In this document: positions 52,605 through 61,427 of the stretch, piece by piece
How the letters are laid out: each line of letters begins with the position of its first letter
Numbering within the stretch: position 1 is the first letter of the stretch
Assembly: GCF_014202425.1 (NCBI RefSeq)
Contig: NZ_JACHGT010000003.1
Location: forward strand, 186,001-250,000
Reading direction: 5' to 3'
DNA: 64,000 bases
Source: Phytomonospora endophytica
GTDB taxonomy: Bacteria > Actinomycetota > Actinomycetes > Mycobacteriales > Micromonosporaceae
The notes under the pieces: generated by a model
What the model was told of the DNA's origin: nothing
What the model saw: only the letters and a program-made list of their open reading frames with translations
The model's database searches: none
Program-made: the position numbers and the translations under genes

Positions 52605-53144
52605 GTGCGGTGCCCATACTGTCGGCACTCGGACTCGCGCGTGGTCGATTCGCGGGAAGCCGAAGACGGACTCATCATCCGCCGCCGGCGTTCCTGTCAG
52701 AGCTGCGGGAAACGCTTCACCACCGTCGAGGAGTCCATTCTCGCCGTCGTCAAACGCAGCGGCGTGACCGAACCCTTCAGTCGCGACAAGGTCGTCACCG
52801 GAGTCCGCAAGGCCCTCCAGGGACGGCCCGTCGACGACGACGCCGTCGCCCTCCTCGCGCAGAAGGTGGAAGACGCCATCCGCGCCCGGGGCGCCGCCGA
52901 GGTGCCCAGCAACGAGGTCGGCCTCGCCATCCTCGAACCGCTGCGGGACCTCGACGAGGTCGCCTACCTGCGCTTCGCGAGCGTCTACCGCTCCTTCGAG
53001 TCCCTCGCGGACTTCGAACGCGAGATCTCCATGCTGCGCGACGGCCTCCGCGACGCCGGTCCACCGGACGAGCCCGGCGAAGCCGAGCCCGCCCCCGCCG
53101 GCGAGAAGCTCCCCGTCGGGACGCCCGCGCCCGACAACGCCTGA
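52605..53144 (+). CDS. nrdR: Ribonucleotide reductase repressor NrdR
   Basis: 179 residues from a GTG at 52605 with GGAGG upstream. Zinc ribbon CPYC...CQSCGKRF then an ATP-cone ([18 protein letters not shown]). The last 30 residues are a Pro/Glu/Ala-rich tail beyond the usual 150. It represses ribonucleotide reductase genes; nrdJ follows 118 bases on and the possible NrdR box lies upstream. Confidence 0.95.
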   Translation: MRCPYCRHSDSRVVDSREAEDGLIIRRRRSCQSCGKRFTTVEESILAVVKRSGVTEPFSRDKVVTGVRKALQGRPVDDDAVALLAQKVEDAIRARGAAEVPSNEVGLAILEPLRDLDEVAYLRFASVYRSFESLADFEREISMLRDGLRDAGPPDEPGEAEPAPAGEKLPVGTPAPDNA

Positions 53145-53262
53145 CCCGGCGCCCGCCGCGAGCGGGAAACGGTCGAACCGGCGATGCCGGAAATAACCGA
53201 CGTGTCATTTGTCGCTATACAAGGCGCGGCCGCACACCGCGCGGACCACTCTAAGGAGAACC

Positions 53263-56136
53263 ATGACCGAGGCAGTCAGCACCACGTCGGGCCCGGGGAA
53301 GGCCCGCCGCGGTGGCAACGCCGTCAACGGCAGGAAAAAGGGCAAGGGCCTGACCGTCGAACGCGTGTGGACGACGGAGGGTGCGCACCCGTACGACGAG
53401 GTCAACTGGGAGCGCCGCGACGTCGTCATGACGAACTGGCGCGACGGTTCGATCAACTTTGAGCAGCGCGGCGTCGAGTTCCCCGAGTTCTGGAGCATCA
53501 ACGCCACCAACATCGTCACCTCCAAGTACTTCCGCGGCGCCGTCGGCACCGACGCCCGCGAATGGAGCCTCCGCCAGCTCATCGACCGCGTCGCCAAGAC
53601 CTACCGCGCCGGCGGCGAGGCCAACGGCTACTTCGCCACCGAGCACGACGCCCAGGTCTTCGAGGAAGAACTCACCTGGCTGCTCCTGCACCAGTACTTC
53701 AGCTTCAACTCGCCGGTCTGGTTCAACGTCGGCACGGCCTCGCCGCAGCAGGTCAGCGCCTGCTTCATCCTCGCCGTCGACGACTCCATGGACTCCATCC
53801 TCGACTGGTACAAGGAAGAGGGCCTCATCTTCAAGGGCGGCTCCGGCGCCGGCGTGAACCTGTCGCGCATCCGGGCCTCCAAGGAGCTGCTCTCCTCCGG
53901 CGGCAACGCCTCCGGCCCCGTCAGCTTCATGCGCGGCGCCGACGCCTCCGCCGGAACCATCAAGTCGGGCGGCGCCACCCGCCGCGCCGCCAAGATGGTC
54001 GTCCTCGACGTCGACCACCCCGACATCGCCGAGTTCATCGAGACCAAGGCCCGCGAAGAGGACAAGATCCGCGCCCTCCGCGACGCCGGCTTCGACATGG
54101 ACCTCGGCGGCGCCGACATCGTCAGCGTCCAGTACCAGAACGCCAACAACTCCGTCCGCGTCAGCGACGAGTTCATGAACGCCGTCGAGAACGGCACCGA
54201 CTTCGCCCTCCGCGGCCGCCTCGACGGCGCCGAGATCGAGCGGATCGACGCCAAGGACCTCTTCGAGAAGCTGGCCACCGCCGCCTGGGAGTGCGCCGAC
54301 CCCGGCATCCAGTACGACGGCACCATCAACGACTGGCACACCAACCCCGAGACCGGCCGCATCACCGCGTCCAACCCCTGCTCGGAGTACATGTCGCTGG
54401 ACAACTCCTCGTGCAACCTCGCCTCGCTGAACCTCATGAAGTTCCTCCGCGACGACGACACCTTCGACGTCGCGAAGTTCACCAAGGCCGTCGAGTTCGT
54501 CATCACCGCCATGGAGATCTCGATCTCCTTCGCCGACTTCCCCACCGAGAAGATCGGCGAGACGACCCGCGACTACCGCCAGCTCGGCATCGGCTACGCC
54601 AACCTCGGGGCCCTCCTCATGGCCTCCGGCATGGCCTACGACTCCGAGGACGGCCGCGCCTACGCCGCCGCCATCACCGCGCTGATGAACGCCGTGTCCT
54701 ACCGCCGCTCCGCCGAACTCGCCGGAGTCGTCGGCCCGTACGAGGGCTACGCGCGCAACGCCGACGCCCACACCCGGGTCATGCGCAAGCACGCCTCCGC
54801 CGTCGACGAGATCCAGACGCACCACCTCAGCGACAAGGCCCTCGTCAAGGAGGCCGTCGCGCAGTGGAAGTCGGCCCTCGCCACCGGTGAGAAGAACGGC
54901 TGGCGCAACGCGCAGGCCTCGCTGCTGGCGCCGACCGGCACCATCGGCTTCATGATGGACTGCGACACCACCGGCATCGAGCCGGACCTGGCGCTGGTCA
55001 AGTTCAAGAAGCTCGTCGGCGGCGGCTCCATGCAGATCGTCAACGGCACCGTGTCGCGGGCCCTGCGCAACCTGGGTTACCAGGAGGAGCAGATCGAGGC
55101 CATCGTCGAGTTCATCGCCGAGAACGGCCACGTCGTCGACGCCCCCGGCCTCAAGCCCGAGCACTACGCGGTCTTCGACTGCGCCATGGGCGACCGCTCC
55201 ATCGCGCCCATGGGCCACGTCCGCATGATGGCCGCCGTCCAGCCGCACCTGTCGGGCGCGATCTCGAAGACCGTGAACGTGCCCGAGTCGGCCACGGTCG
55301 CCGACTTCGAGCAGATCTACTTCCAGGGCTGGAAGCTCGGACTGAAGGCACTCGCCGTCTACCGGGAGAACTCGAAGGTCGGCCAGCCCCTCTCGGCCAA
55401 GAAGAAGGACACCGCCGAGGCCGACACCACGGCCAAGGCCGAGGTCGAGCGGGTCGTCGAGTACCGGCCCGTCCGCAAGCGGCTCCCGAAGAAGCGCCTC
55501 GGCGAGACCGTGTCCTTCTCCGTCGGCGGTGCCGAGGGTTACCTGACCGCGTCGAGCTACCCCGACAACGGTCTGGGCGAGGTCTTCTTCAAGATGTCGA
55601 AGCAGGGCTCGACCCTGGCCGGGATCATGGACGCCTTCTCGGTCGCGATCTCCATCGCGCTCCAGTACGGCGTCCCACTGGAGAAGTACGTCGAGAAGTT
55701 CACCAACATGCGCTTCGAGCCGGCCGGCATGACCGACGACCCGGACATCCGCATGTCGACCTCGGTCGTGGACTACCTGTTCCGCCGCCTGGCGCTGGAC
55801 TTCCTGCCCTACGAGACCCGCGCGGAGCTGGGGATCCTGACCTCGGCCGAGCGCATCGCCGAGGTCAACGGGGAAGATCCCGCCTCGGTCTCGCGTCCCG
55901 AAGAGGACGAGGTCGACTTCGCCGCGCTGGCCGCTTCGGCGCCGATCGAGAAGGTCGTGGAGAAGCTCGTCCAGGACGCACCGCAGCGTCAGGTCGGTTC
56001 CTCCATGGAGGTCCTGGAGAGGTCGCTCGGCAAGGCCGCGGACGCTCCGCTGTGCATGACCTGCGGGACGAAGATGCGTCCGGCCGGTAGCTGCTACGTG
56101 TGCGAGGGCTGCGGCTCGACCTCCGGCTGCAGCTAG
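53263..56136 (+). CDS. nrdJ: Class II adenosylcobalamin-dependent ribonucleotide reductase
   Basis: 957 residues from the ATG at 53263 with AAGGAG upstream. NrdJ signature: FNSPVWFNVG, SACFILAVDDSMDSI, GGSGAGVNLSRIR, NPCSEYMSLDNSSCNLASLN, and LAPTGTIGFMMDCDTTGIEP, with a C-terminal Cys cluster CMTCGTK..CEGCGSTSGCS for reduction of the active site. It makes dNTPs without oxygen but needs B12, so the cell depends on cobalamin here. Regulated by NrdR. A hairpin terminator follows. Confidence 0.97.
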   Translation: MTEAVSTTSGPGKARRGGNAVNGRKKGKGLTVERVWTTEGAHPYDEVNWERRDVVMTNWRDGSINFEQRGVEFPEFWSINATNIVTSKYFRGAVGTDAREWSLRQLIDRVAKTYRAGGEANGYFATEHDAQVFEEELTWLLLHQYFSFNSPVWFNVGTASPQQVSACFILAVDDSMDSILDWYKEEGLIFKGGSGAGVNLSRIRASKELLSSGGNASGPVSFMRGADASAGTIKSGGATRRAAKMVVLDVDHPDIAEFIETKAREEDKIRALRDAGFDMDLGGADIVSVQYQNANNSVRVSDEFMNAVENGTDFALRGRLDGAEIERIDAKDLFEKLATAAWECADPGIQYDGTINDWHTNPETGRITASNPCSEYMSLDNSSCNLASLNLMKFLRDDDTFDVAKFTKAVEFVITAMEISISFADFPTEKIGETTRDYRQLGIGYANLGALLMASGMAYDSEDGRAYAAAITALMNAVSYRRSAELAGVVGPYEGYARNADAHTRVMRKHASAVDEIQTHHLSDKALVKEAVAQWKSALATGEKNGWRNAQASLLAPTGTIGFMMDCDTTGIEPDLALVKFKKLVGGGSMQIVNGTVSRALRNLGYQEEQIEAIVEFIAENGHVVDAPGLKPEHYAVFDCAMGDRSIAPMGHVRMMAAVQPHLSGAISKTVNVPESATVADFEQIYFQGWKLGLKALAVYRENSKVGQPLSAKKKDTAEADTTAKAEVERVVEYRPVRKRLPKKRLGETVSFSVGGAEGYLTASSYPDNGLGEVFFKMSKQGSTLAGIMDAFSVAISIALQYGVPLEKYVEKFTNMRFEPAGMTDDPDIRMSTSVVDYLFRRLALDFLPYETRAELGILTSAERIAEVNGEDPASVSRPEEDEVDFAALAASAPIEKVVEKLVQDAPQRQVGSSMEVLERSLGKAADAPLCMTCGTKMRPAGSCYVCEGCGSTSGCS

Positions 56137-56149
56137 CCGCATTGAACGA

Positions 56150-56187
56150 CGGCGGGCCGCCGATCCTCTCGGATCGGCGGCCCGCCG
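56150..56187. terminator. Terminator of nrdJ
   Basis: Perfect 17-base arms (56150-56166 and 56171-56187) with a TCTC loop, then CTCTTT. Between nrdJ and the convergent glycosyltransferase gene. Confidence 0.85.
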
Positions 56188-56196
56188 CTCTTTCGG

Positions 56197-57822
56197 CTAC
56201 GCCTCCGGGTCGAGTTCGGCGGAGTACGCGGCGAGCAGCGTGCCGTCGGCGGCGTAGGCGGTCAGCTCGCCCGCGGTCAGGTTCGCGCTGCGAAACGAGA
56301 AGCCGCGCTCACCGAACATCGCCACGATCGGCACCCCGCGCGGGGCGCCGCCGGGGGCCGAGCGGTACTCCAGCCGGGCCACCAACGCGTCGACCACGCC
56401 GTTGACGCGTACTTTCGTCTCCTCGAAGACCACATCGAAGCGCATCACCGCTCCCTGCGACACCATGTCCTGGGCCGCGTCGGAGCAGGCCGGCTCGGTA
56501 CGGCAGAAGTAGAAGTAGCGCGGATTGGCGGTGTCGCTCTGGGCGTAGGCCTTGAACGTCGGGTCCGCGCCCGCCGGCAAGGGCAGCACGGCGAAGCAAG
56601 CGAGTACCGCCAGCGTCGCCGTCGCCGCGCGCAGCCACACCCGCCCGCCGCGTCGCGCGGTGGTCACCGCGAGCGTCGCAGCGCCTCCGAGCCCCGCCAG
56701 GCACGTGGCGACCACGCCGATGGTGCGGGCGTTCTCCAGCAGGAACTGCACTCCCGGATACACCGAAACGTCGCTGAGCAGTACTCCCAGCGACAGCGTC
56801 ATCGCCACCGCCAGCACGACCCCCGCGACCCGCCGCAGAGTGCCCTCGGCCGCGACCAGCAGCATCGCCGCGAGCACCGTCCACAGCTGGTGGTGTGTCC
56901 ACGAGACCGGGGATGCCGCGACCGTCGCGCAGCCGACGATCACCGTGGCGCGCACCGGCTCGCCGTCGAGCTGCAAGCGCCGGGCGCGCACCAGCGCGGT
57001 CCCGCAGACGAGGGCGGCCAGACCCATCCACACCAGCGGCAGCGTTTGAAGCGGCACCCCGATCCGTAGCAGCATCCCGTGCACCGACTGGTTGCCCAGC
57101 GACGACAGATCGCCGATCCGTGAGGTCTGCATGACCGTTTCCGACCAGTACGTCCAGCTGTCGGCGGGTAGCAGAATCGCCCCGACCACGGCGCACGCGG
57201 CGAACGCGATGACGGCCCGGGCGGCGTCGCGCCACCGGCGCGAGAGCAGGAAGAACACCACGAACAACAGCGGTGTCAGCTTGATCGCGGCGGCGACGCC
57301 CACCAGTACTCCACGCCAGCGGGCCGGAGTCAGCCCCGCCGCGTCGACCAATGCCAGCAGCACGATGAACACGCTGACCTGACCGAAGCGCATGTTGCTC
57401 TGGGCCGGGGCGGACAGCAGCACGGCGCAGGCGACGACCGCGACCGCCAGGGCGCGACGGTGCGGGGGCACGTGCAGCGCCCGGCCCACCGACAGCGCCA
57501 GCCCCGCCACGGCGGCGCAGGTCAGTGCCAGCCACAGTAGTCGCAGCACCGGTTCGGGCAGGCCGGTCATCGGCCACATCACCAGCGCGGCGAACGGCGG
57601 GTACGTGAAGGGGCCGCCGTTGGCGGCGACGTAGTCGTACAGCGGCGCACCTGACTGGACGGTGCGCACCGCGCCGTAGTAGATGTGCAGGTCGGACAAG
57701 CGGTCAGTGCGCAGCAGCACCAGCGTGCAGGAGACGGCGGCGATCAGCCCGTACAGCACCCACACCGCTCTCGCGGTCCGATCGGCGGACTTCCCGTCCA
57801 TCCGAGCACGTAAGAAATCCAT
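56197..57822 (-). CDS. GT87/DUF2029-type membrane glycosyltransferase
   Basis: About 541 residues from the ATG at 57822; a GTG six bases earlier and an ATG at 57801 are alternatives. Roughly 10-12 hydrophobic helices and the GT-C motifs LHIYYGAVRTVQSGAPLYDY and FTYPPFAALV near the N-terminus fit polyprenol-phosphate-mannose mannosyltransferases. About 110 C-terminal residues are extracellular and unusual. It probably builds lipoglycans or glycoproteins; its acceptor is unknown. Confidence 0.82.
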   Translation of the reverse strand: MDFLRARMDGKSADRTARAVWVLYGLIAAVSCTLVLLRTDRLSDLHIYYGAVRTVQSGAPLYDYVAANGGPFTYPPFAALVMWPMTGLPEPVLRLLWLALTCAAVAGLALSVGRALHVPPHRRALAVAVVACAVLLSAPAQSNMRFGQVSVFIVLLALVDAAGLTPARWRGVLVGVAAAIKLTPLLFVVFFLLSRRWRDAARAVIAFAACAVVGAILLPADSWTYWSETVMQTSRIGDLSSLGNQSVHGMLLRIGVPLQTLPLVWMGLAALVCGTALVRARRLQLDGEPVRATVIVGCATVAASPVSWTHHQLWTVLAAMLLVAAEGTLRRVAGVVLAVAMTLSLGVLLSDVSVYPGVQFLLENARTIGVVATCLAGLGGAATLAVTTARRGGRVWLRAATATLAVLACFAVLPLPAGADPTFKAYAQSDTANPRYFYFCRTEPACSDAAQDMVSQGAVMRFDVVFEETKVRVNGVVDALVARLEYRSAPGGAPRGVPIVAMFGERGFSFRSANLTAGELTAYAADGTLLAAYSAELDPEA

Positions 57823-58063
57823 CCGCACATCACCAGCCCCTGTGTCGGCCCGGCACCACCGGGCTCCTGACAACTTCGCAGCGAACTCCAACGACACTCT
57901 AGGTGTAAGACCGGGAATCGGCACTGCCCGACGAGGTAAGCGCCGGTGCTGAACTCGGCTGCCGTTGCGGATGCTCTGAGACCGTCCGGGCACCCGGGGA
58001 AGCCGTTTCCTCTCGGAGCGCGCACAAACCCTCTGAGCCGTCTTGCAGCGGCGCCGTCGGCCC
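57823..58063. other. Intergenic region with no recognised gene
   Basis: 241 bases between the glycosyltransferase start and the FHA gene end. I see no hairpin, operator or small frame with a ribosome site. It must hold the promoter of the glycosyltransferase gene and may hold the terminator of the kinase operon. Confidence 0.4.
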
Positions 58064-59041
58064 CTACATCCCCGTGGTGACCGTCAACGTCGTCCACAAG
58101 CCGACGTGCACCCGGTCGCCGACGTTGAGCTGCAAGGGCTGGTGCCGGACCAGCGCCTGCTGTGACTCGTTGACGAAAGTCCCGTTTGACGAGCCGACGT
58201 CGACCAGGGCCCAGGACCCGTCGGGCTGGGCGATGAAGAGGGCGTGGGCGTGGGAGACGGCCGCGTCGGTCGGCGGGCCGGACAGGTCGATGTCGGGGTT
58301 GATGCCCTTCGAGGCGCTTCTGCGGCCGAGCAGGAGCTGCGGCCCGTGCAGCCGGAAGAAGCGCTGGGGCACGTAGGCCGGGAACTGCATGGTGTTCGGG
58401 TCGAGGTCGTTGAGGCGGCAGATGCGTTCGAAGTAGGCGCGGTCGGCGTCGGCGACCAGTTGCCATGGCCCGGGGGCGTGCATCGGGGGGGCCGACACCG
58501 GCGGCGCGGGCTGCTGCGGGGCAGGGGCCGGGGCGTGCATGGGCTGCGGCGCCTGCTGTGGTGCGGGGAAGGCCGCGGCGAAAGGGTCGGCGGGCTGGGC
58601 CGACGGCGTCGCGAAAGGCGCGGGGGCCTCGGCGGGTTGCGGAGGCGGCGGGAACTGTTGCGAGGGCTGCGGTGGGTACTGCTGCGCATCCGGCGGCGGG
58701 AACGGCGCCGGCACGGGCCCCGGCTGGGCCGGGGGCGGAGCCCCGCCGCCCTGCGCGAAGGGGTCGAAGGGCTGATGCGGCGCTCCGGCGGCGTTCGGCG
58801 GAACCGCCGGCGCCACTCCCGGACCCCACCCGCACGCCTCGCAGAAGCGGTCGAGCAGCGGTTCCCCGCATTCGGGACACGGCTGCGCCTCCGGCGCGAA
58901 CCAGCCCGCCTGCTGCTGCGGGGGTCCGCCGGCCGGTGGCTGCGGCAGCACCGAGAACTGCGTGGTGGCGTTCATGGGAGCGCCACACTCGTCGCAGAAG
59001 TCGACGGTGTTCGAGTTGTGTCCTGCGGGGCAGGTCGGCAT
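58064..59041 (-). CDS. Zinc-ribbon/FHA phosphothreonine-binding protein
   Basis: 325 residues from the ATG at 59041. Two zinc-ribbon motifs open the protein (CPAGH..CDECG at 4-20 and CPECG..CEACG near 55-70), a long Pro/Gln/Ala-rich linker follows, and a C-terminal FHA domain has GRR, SHAH and SSNGTFVN, the phosphothreonine site. It is last in the operon, 26 bases after the vWA gene, and probably reads Thr phosphorylation made by the upstream kinase. Confidence 0.9.
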   Translation of the reverse strand: MPTCPAGHNSNTVDFCDECGAPMNATTQFSVLPQPPAGGPPQQQAGWFAPEAQPCPECGEPLLDRFCEACGWGPGVAPAVPPNAAGAPHQPFDPFAQGGGAPPPAQPGPVPAPFPPPDAQQYPPQPSQQFPPPPQPAEAPAPFATPSAQPADPFAAAFPAPQQAPQPMHAPAPAPQQPAPPVSAPPMHAPGPWQLVADADRAYFERICRLNDLDPNTMQFPAYVPQRFFRLHGPQLLLGRRSASKGINPDIDLSGPPTDAAVSHAHALFIAQPDGSWALVDVGSSNGTFVNESQQALVRHQPLQLNVGDRVHVGLWTTLTVTTGM

Positions 59042-59067
59042 GTGCGGATACTCCCGGCTCGCTGCGG

Positions 59068-60420
59068 TCACACGTCGGGGTCGGCCGAGGCCTCGGTCTT
59101 CGTCCCGCCCTCGTCCTCGGCACGCCTGCGCAGCGCGACGGTCGTGGTGGAACGAACACCGGCGATCTCGGCGTCGATGCTCTTGGCGTCGGATTTGAGC
59201 CGTACGGTACCCGTCGACGCGTCGTCGATCTCGACGAGCGCCCCCAGCGCCGAAAGGGCCTGCGTGTGCTCCGACTCGGTGGCCAGCGCGACGGCGCGGC
59301 CGAGCTTCTCGGTGGCGAGCTCGCGTTCGTCGTTCTTGAAGGCGGCGACGCCCTGGAGGATCGCGGTGGCGAGCTCTTCCTGCCCGGTGTAGTGCGCGAC
59401 ACGGGCGTTGATCTCGGTGAAGAGCGTGCTCTCCTCGGTCCATTCGACGGTGACGGCGTGTTCGGCGAGGTCGGTGTCGCCGGTGACGATCTTGATGCGG
59501 GTGGCGAGCCGGGGTGCTTCGCCGATCTCGCCGGTGGGGATGTCGAGGCAGACGTGGAAGTCGCGGCTTTCGCCGGGTCCCCAGGCGCCGATCGGGTAGT
59601 CGGCGGTGCGGGCGTTGACCTCGGTGGCGCGTTCGGTGAGGTCTTCGATCGTGGGGTTGACCTGTTTGACGAGTTTGACCTTGGATCCGGCGGGGGACCA
59701 GACGCGCAGGGAGGCGTTGCCGACGGTCTTGCCCATGGCGTTTTCGGTCATGGCGCGGAAGTCGGTGGCGAGTGCGGTGGGGTCGACGAGTCCTTCGACG
59801 GTGCCGAGCATGGCGGAGGAGATCTTGAGGAGGACCTCGTGTTTCCATTCCCGGCCGACGCCGCGGCAGTCGCAGGTGAAGCGGGTGGCGCAGGCGGCGA
59901 GGATGTCGGTGAGTTCCTGAGGTGTCTCGTGGAGGTCGTCGCCGTCGGTGAGGAGGATGGCGTGTTTGACCTCGGCTTCGACGGTGTCGAGGACCTGGTT
60001 GGCGAGGCGGAGCCAGGAGCCGATGGCGGTGCCGCCGAAGGCTTCGAGACGTCCGACGGCGGCCTTGGCGGCGGCTCTGGTCTGCGCCGAGGCGGTGACG
60101 GTGCCGATGTTCTGGGGGTAGGCCATCCAGGCTTTGTCGGTTCCGGCGATGACGGCGAAGGGCGTTCCGTCGCGGAGGGTGTCGATGGCGGTGACGACGG
60201 CGCGGCGGGCTTCAATGATCTTCTGGCCGATCATGGAGCCGGAGCAGTCGAGCATGATGACCTGGGCCATGCTCGTAGCGGGTGGGGTGGCCGGTGTGCC
60301 GGGTGCTCCGGGTTCGCCTTCGGTGGTGGAGACGGTGACGATCGCGTCGACGACGCGGGCACCGGCCGCCAGGAAGTGGTTGTAGTCCACTTCGAGCTGG
60401 AAGTTCGGTGCCTGGTTCAT
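59068..60420 (-). CDS. vWA-domain protein of the kinase operon
   Basis: 450 residues from the ATG at 60420, with an ATG three bases earlier also possible. The vWA domain (about 50-240) has a full MIDAS: DCSGS, Thr in FGGTAIG, and Asp in LLTDGDD. The C-terminal 200 residues are beta-rich then helical, with no named domain. The start overlaps the PP2C stop. The role is probably metal-dependent protein binding or assembly. Confidence 0.88.
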   Translation of the reverse strand: MNQAPNFQLEVDYNHFLAAGARVVDAIVTVSTTEGEPGAPGTPATPPATSMAQVIMLDCSGSMIGQKIIEARRAVVTAIDTLRDGTPFAVIAGTDKAWMAYPQNIGTVTASAQTRAAAKAAVGRLEAFGGTAIGSWLRLANQVLDTVEAEVKHAILLTDGDDLHETPQELTDILAACATRFTCDCRGVGREWKHEVLLKISSAMLGTVEGLVDPTALATDFRAMTENAMGKTVGNASLRVWSPAGSKVKLVKQVNPTIEDLTERATEVNARTADYPIGAWGPGESRDFHVCLDIPTGEIGEAPRLATRIKIVTGDTDLAEHAVTVEWTEESTLFTEINARVAHYTGQEELATAILQGVAAFKNDERELATEKLGRAVALATESEHTQALSALGALVEIDDASTGTVRLKSDAKSIDAEIAGVRSTTTVALRRRAEDEGGTKTEASADPDV

Positions 60421-61427
60421 CATCGTGCTCCGTCCTCGATGGGGGGATATGCCAGTACGGCGACGCTGACGTTGTCGACGCCGCCGGCGTCGATGGCGCG
60501 CTGGGTGAGCGCTTGGGCGGTGGCGGCGGGGGTGCCCATGGGCGTGGCGGCGAGGTCGGCGGGCTGGGGGAGGTAGCGGGAGAGGCCGTCGCTGCAGACG
60601 ATGATGAGGCCGGGGCCGGGGGGTGTGAAGGTCTCGACGTGGGCGTCGAGGGTGGGGGAGTCGGCGCCGAGCCAGTGATCGAGGGCGTAGGCGTGTTTGG
60701 CCTGGTAGCGGGGGTCGTCGGCGGGGACGCCTTGGGCGGCGAGTCGTCCGGCGAGGCAGTCGTCGACGGTGAGGCAGCCGATGGATTCGGGTCCCCACCA
60801 GTAGATGCGGGAGTCGCCGACCCAGCTGATGGTGACCTCGTTGCCGGTGACGATGGCCGAGACGTAGGTGCAGGCGGGTGGGTTGGAGTCGTAGTTGACG
60901 CCGACGGCGGCGGCGGCCGCGGCGGCCTCGGTGAGGCCGGTGTGGGCGGCGGAACCGGCGGGTTTGCCGGAGGCGAGTTCGTCGAGGACGACGCGGATGC
61001 CGGTCTCGACGGCGGCGAGGGCGGCGTCGTCGGACTGGGTGGCGGAGGCGACGCCGTCGCAGATGACGGCGACGGTGGTGAGGCCGTAGCGGCCGACGGC
61101 GAGGGCGTCCTCGTTGCGTTTACGGCGTGGGCCGCGGTCGGTGCATCCGGCGACGGGGCCGAGGTCGATGGCCGAGCGGATGGAGTTGGGGGAGCGTCGC
61201 TGTCCGCAGTGGACGCAGAAGCCGTCGGCGGTGTGCTCGGGGCGTCCGCACTGGAGGCAGGCGGTCAGCTGCGCGGCCGTCGAACGCCACATCGGGGCCG
61301 GCGCGGCGTCGAGCGCGGCTTCCCGGGCGGGTACGGCTTCGAGTGCCTCGCCGCATCGTTCGCACCACTGGGCGGCGTCCTCGGCGGTCAGGTCGCAGGC
61401 CGGGCAGTGCATCATCGTCGCTGTCAC
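60420..61427 (-). CDS. PP2C-family Ser/Thr phosphatase with double zinc ribbon
   Basis: 335 residues from a GTG at 61427 that overlaps the kinase stop (GTGA) and has GAGGA seven bases upstream. Two zinc ribbons (CPAC..CERCG and CLQCG..CVHCG, residues 8-75) precede a PP2C domain with RKRNEDAL, VICDGV, WVGDSRIYWW and DNVSVAVL, all metal-binding Asp present. It probably reverses the adjacent kinase's phosphorylation. Confidence 0.92.
   Translation of the reverse strand: MTATMMHCPACDLTAEDAAQWCERCGEALEAVPAREAALDAAPAPMWRSTAAQLTACLQCGRPEHTADGFCVHCGQRRSPNSIRSAIDLGPVAGCTDRGPRRKRNEDALAVGRYGLTTVAVICDGVASATQSDDAALAAVETGIRVVLDELASGKPAGSAAHTGLTEAAAAAAAVGVNYDSNPPACTYVSAIVTGNEVTISWVGDSRIYWWGPESIGCLTVDDCLAGRLAAQGVPADDPRYQAKHAYALDHWLGADSPTLDAHVETFTPPGPGLIIVCSDGLSRYLPQPADLAATPMGTPAATAQALTQRAIDAGGVDNVSVAVLAYPPIEDGAR

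Noticed and set aside
53251-56142. A 963-codon open frame antisense to nrdJ
   Set aside because: Same GC effect; the sense product is a full NrdJ.
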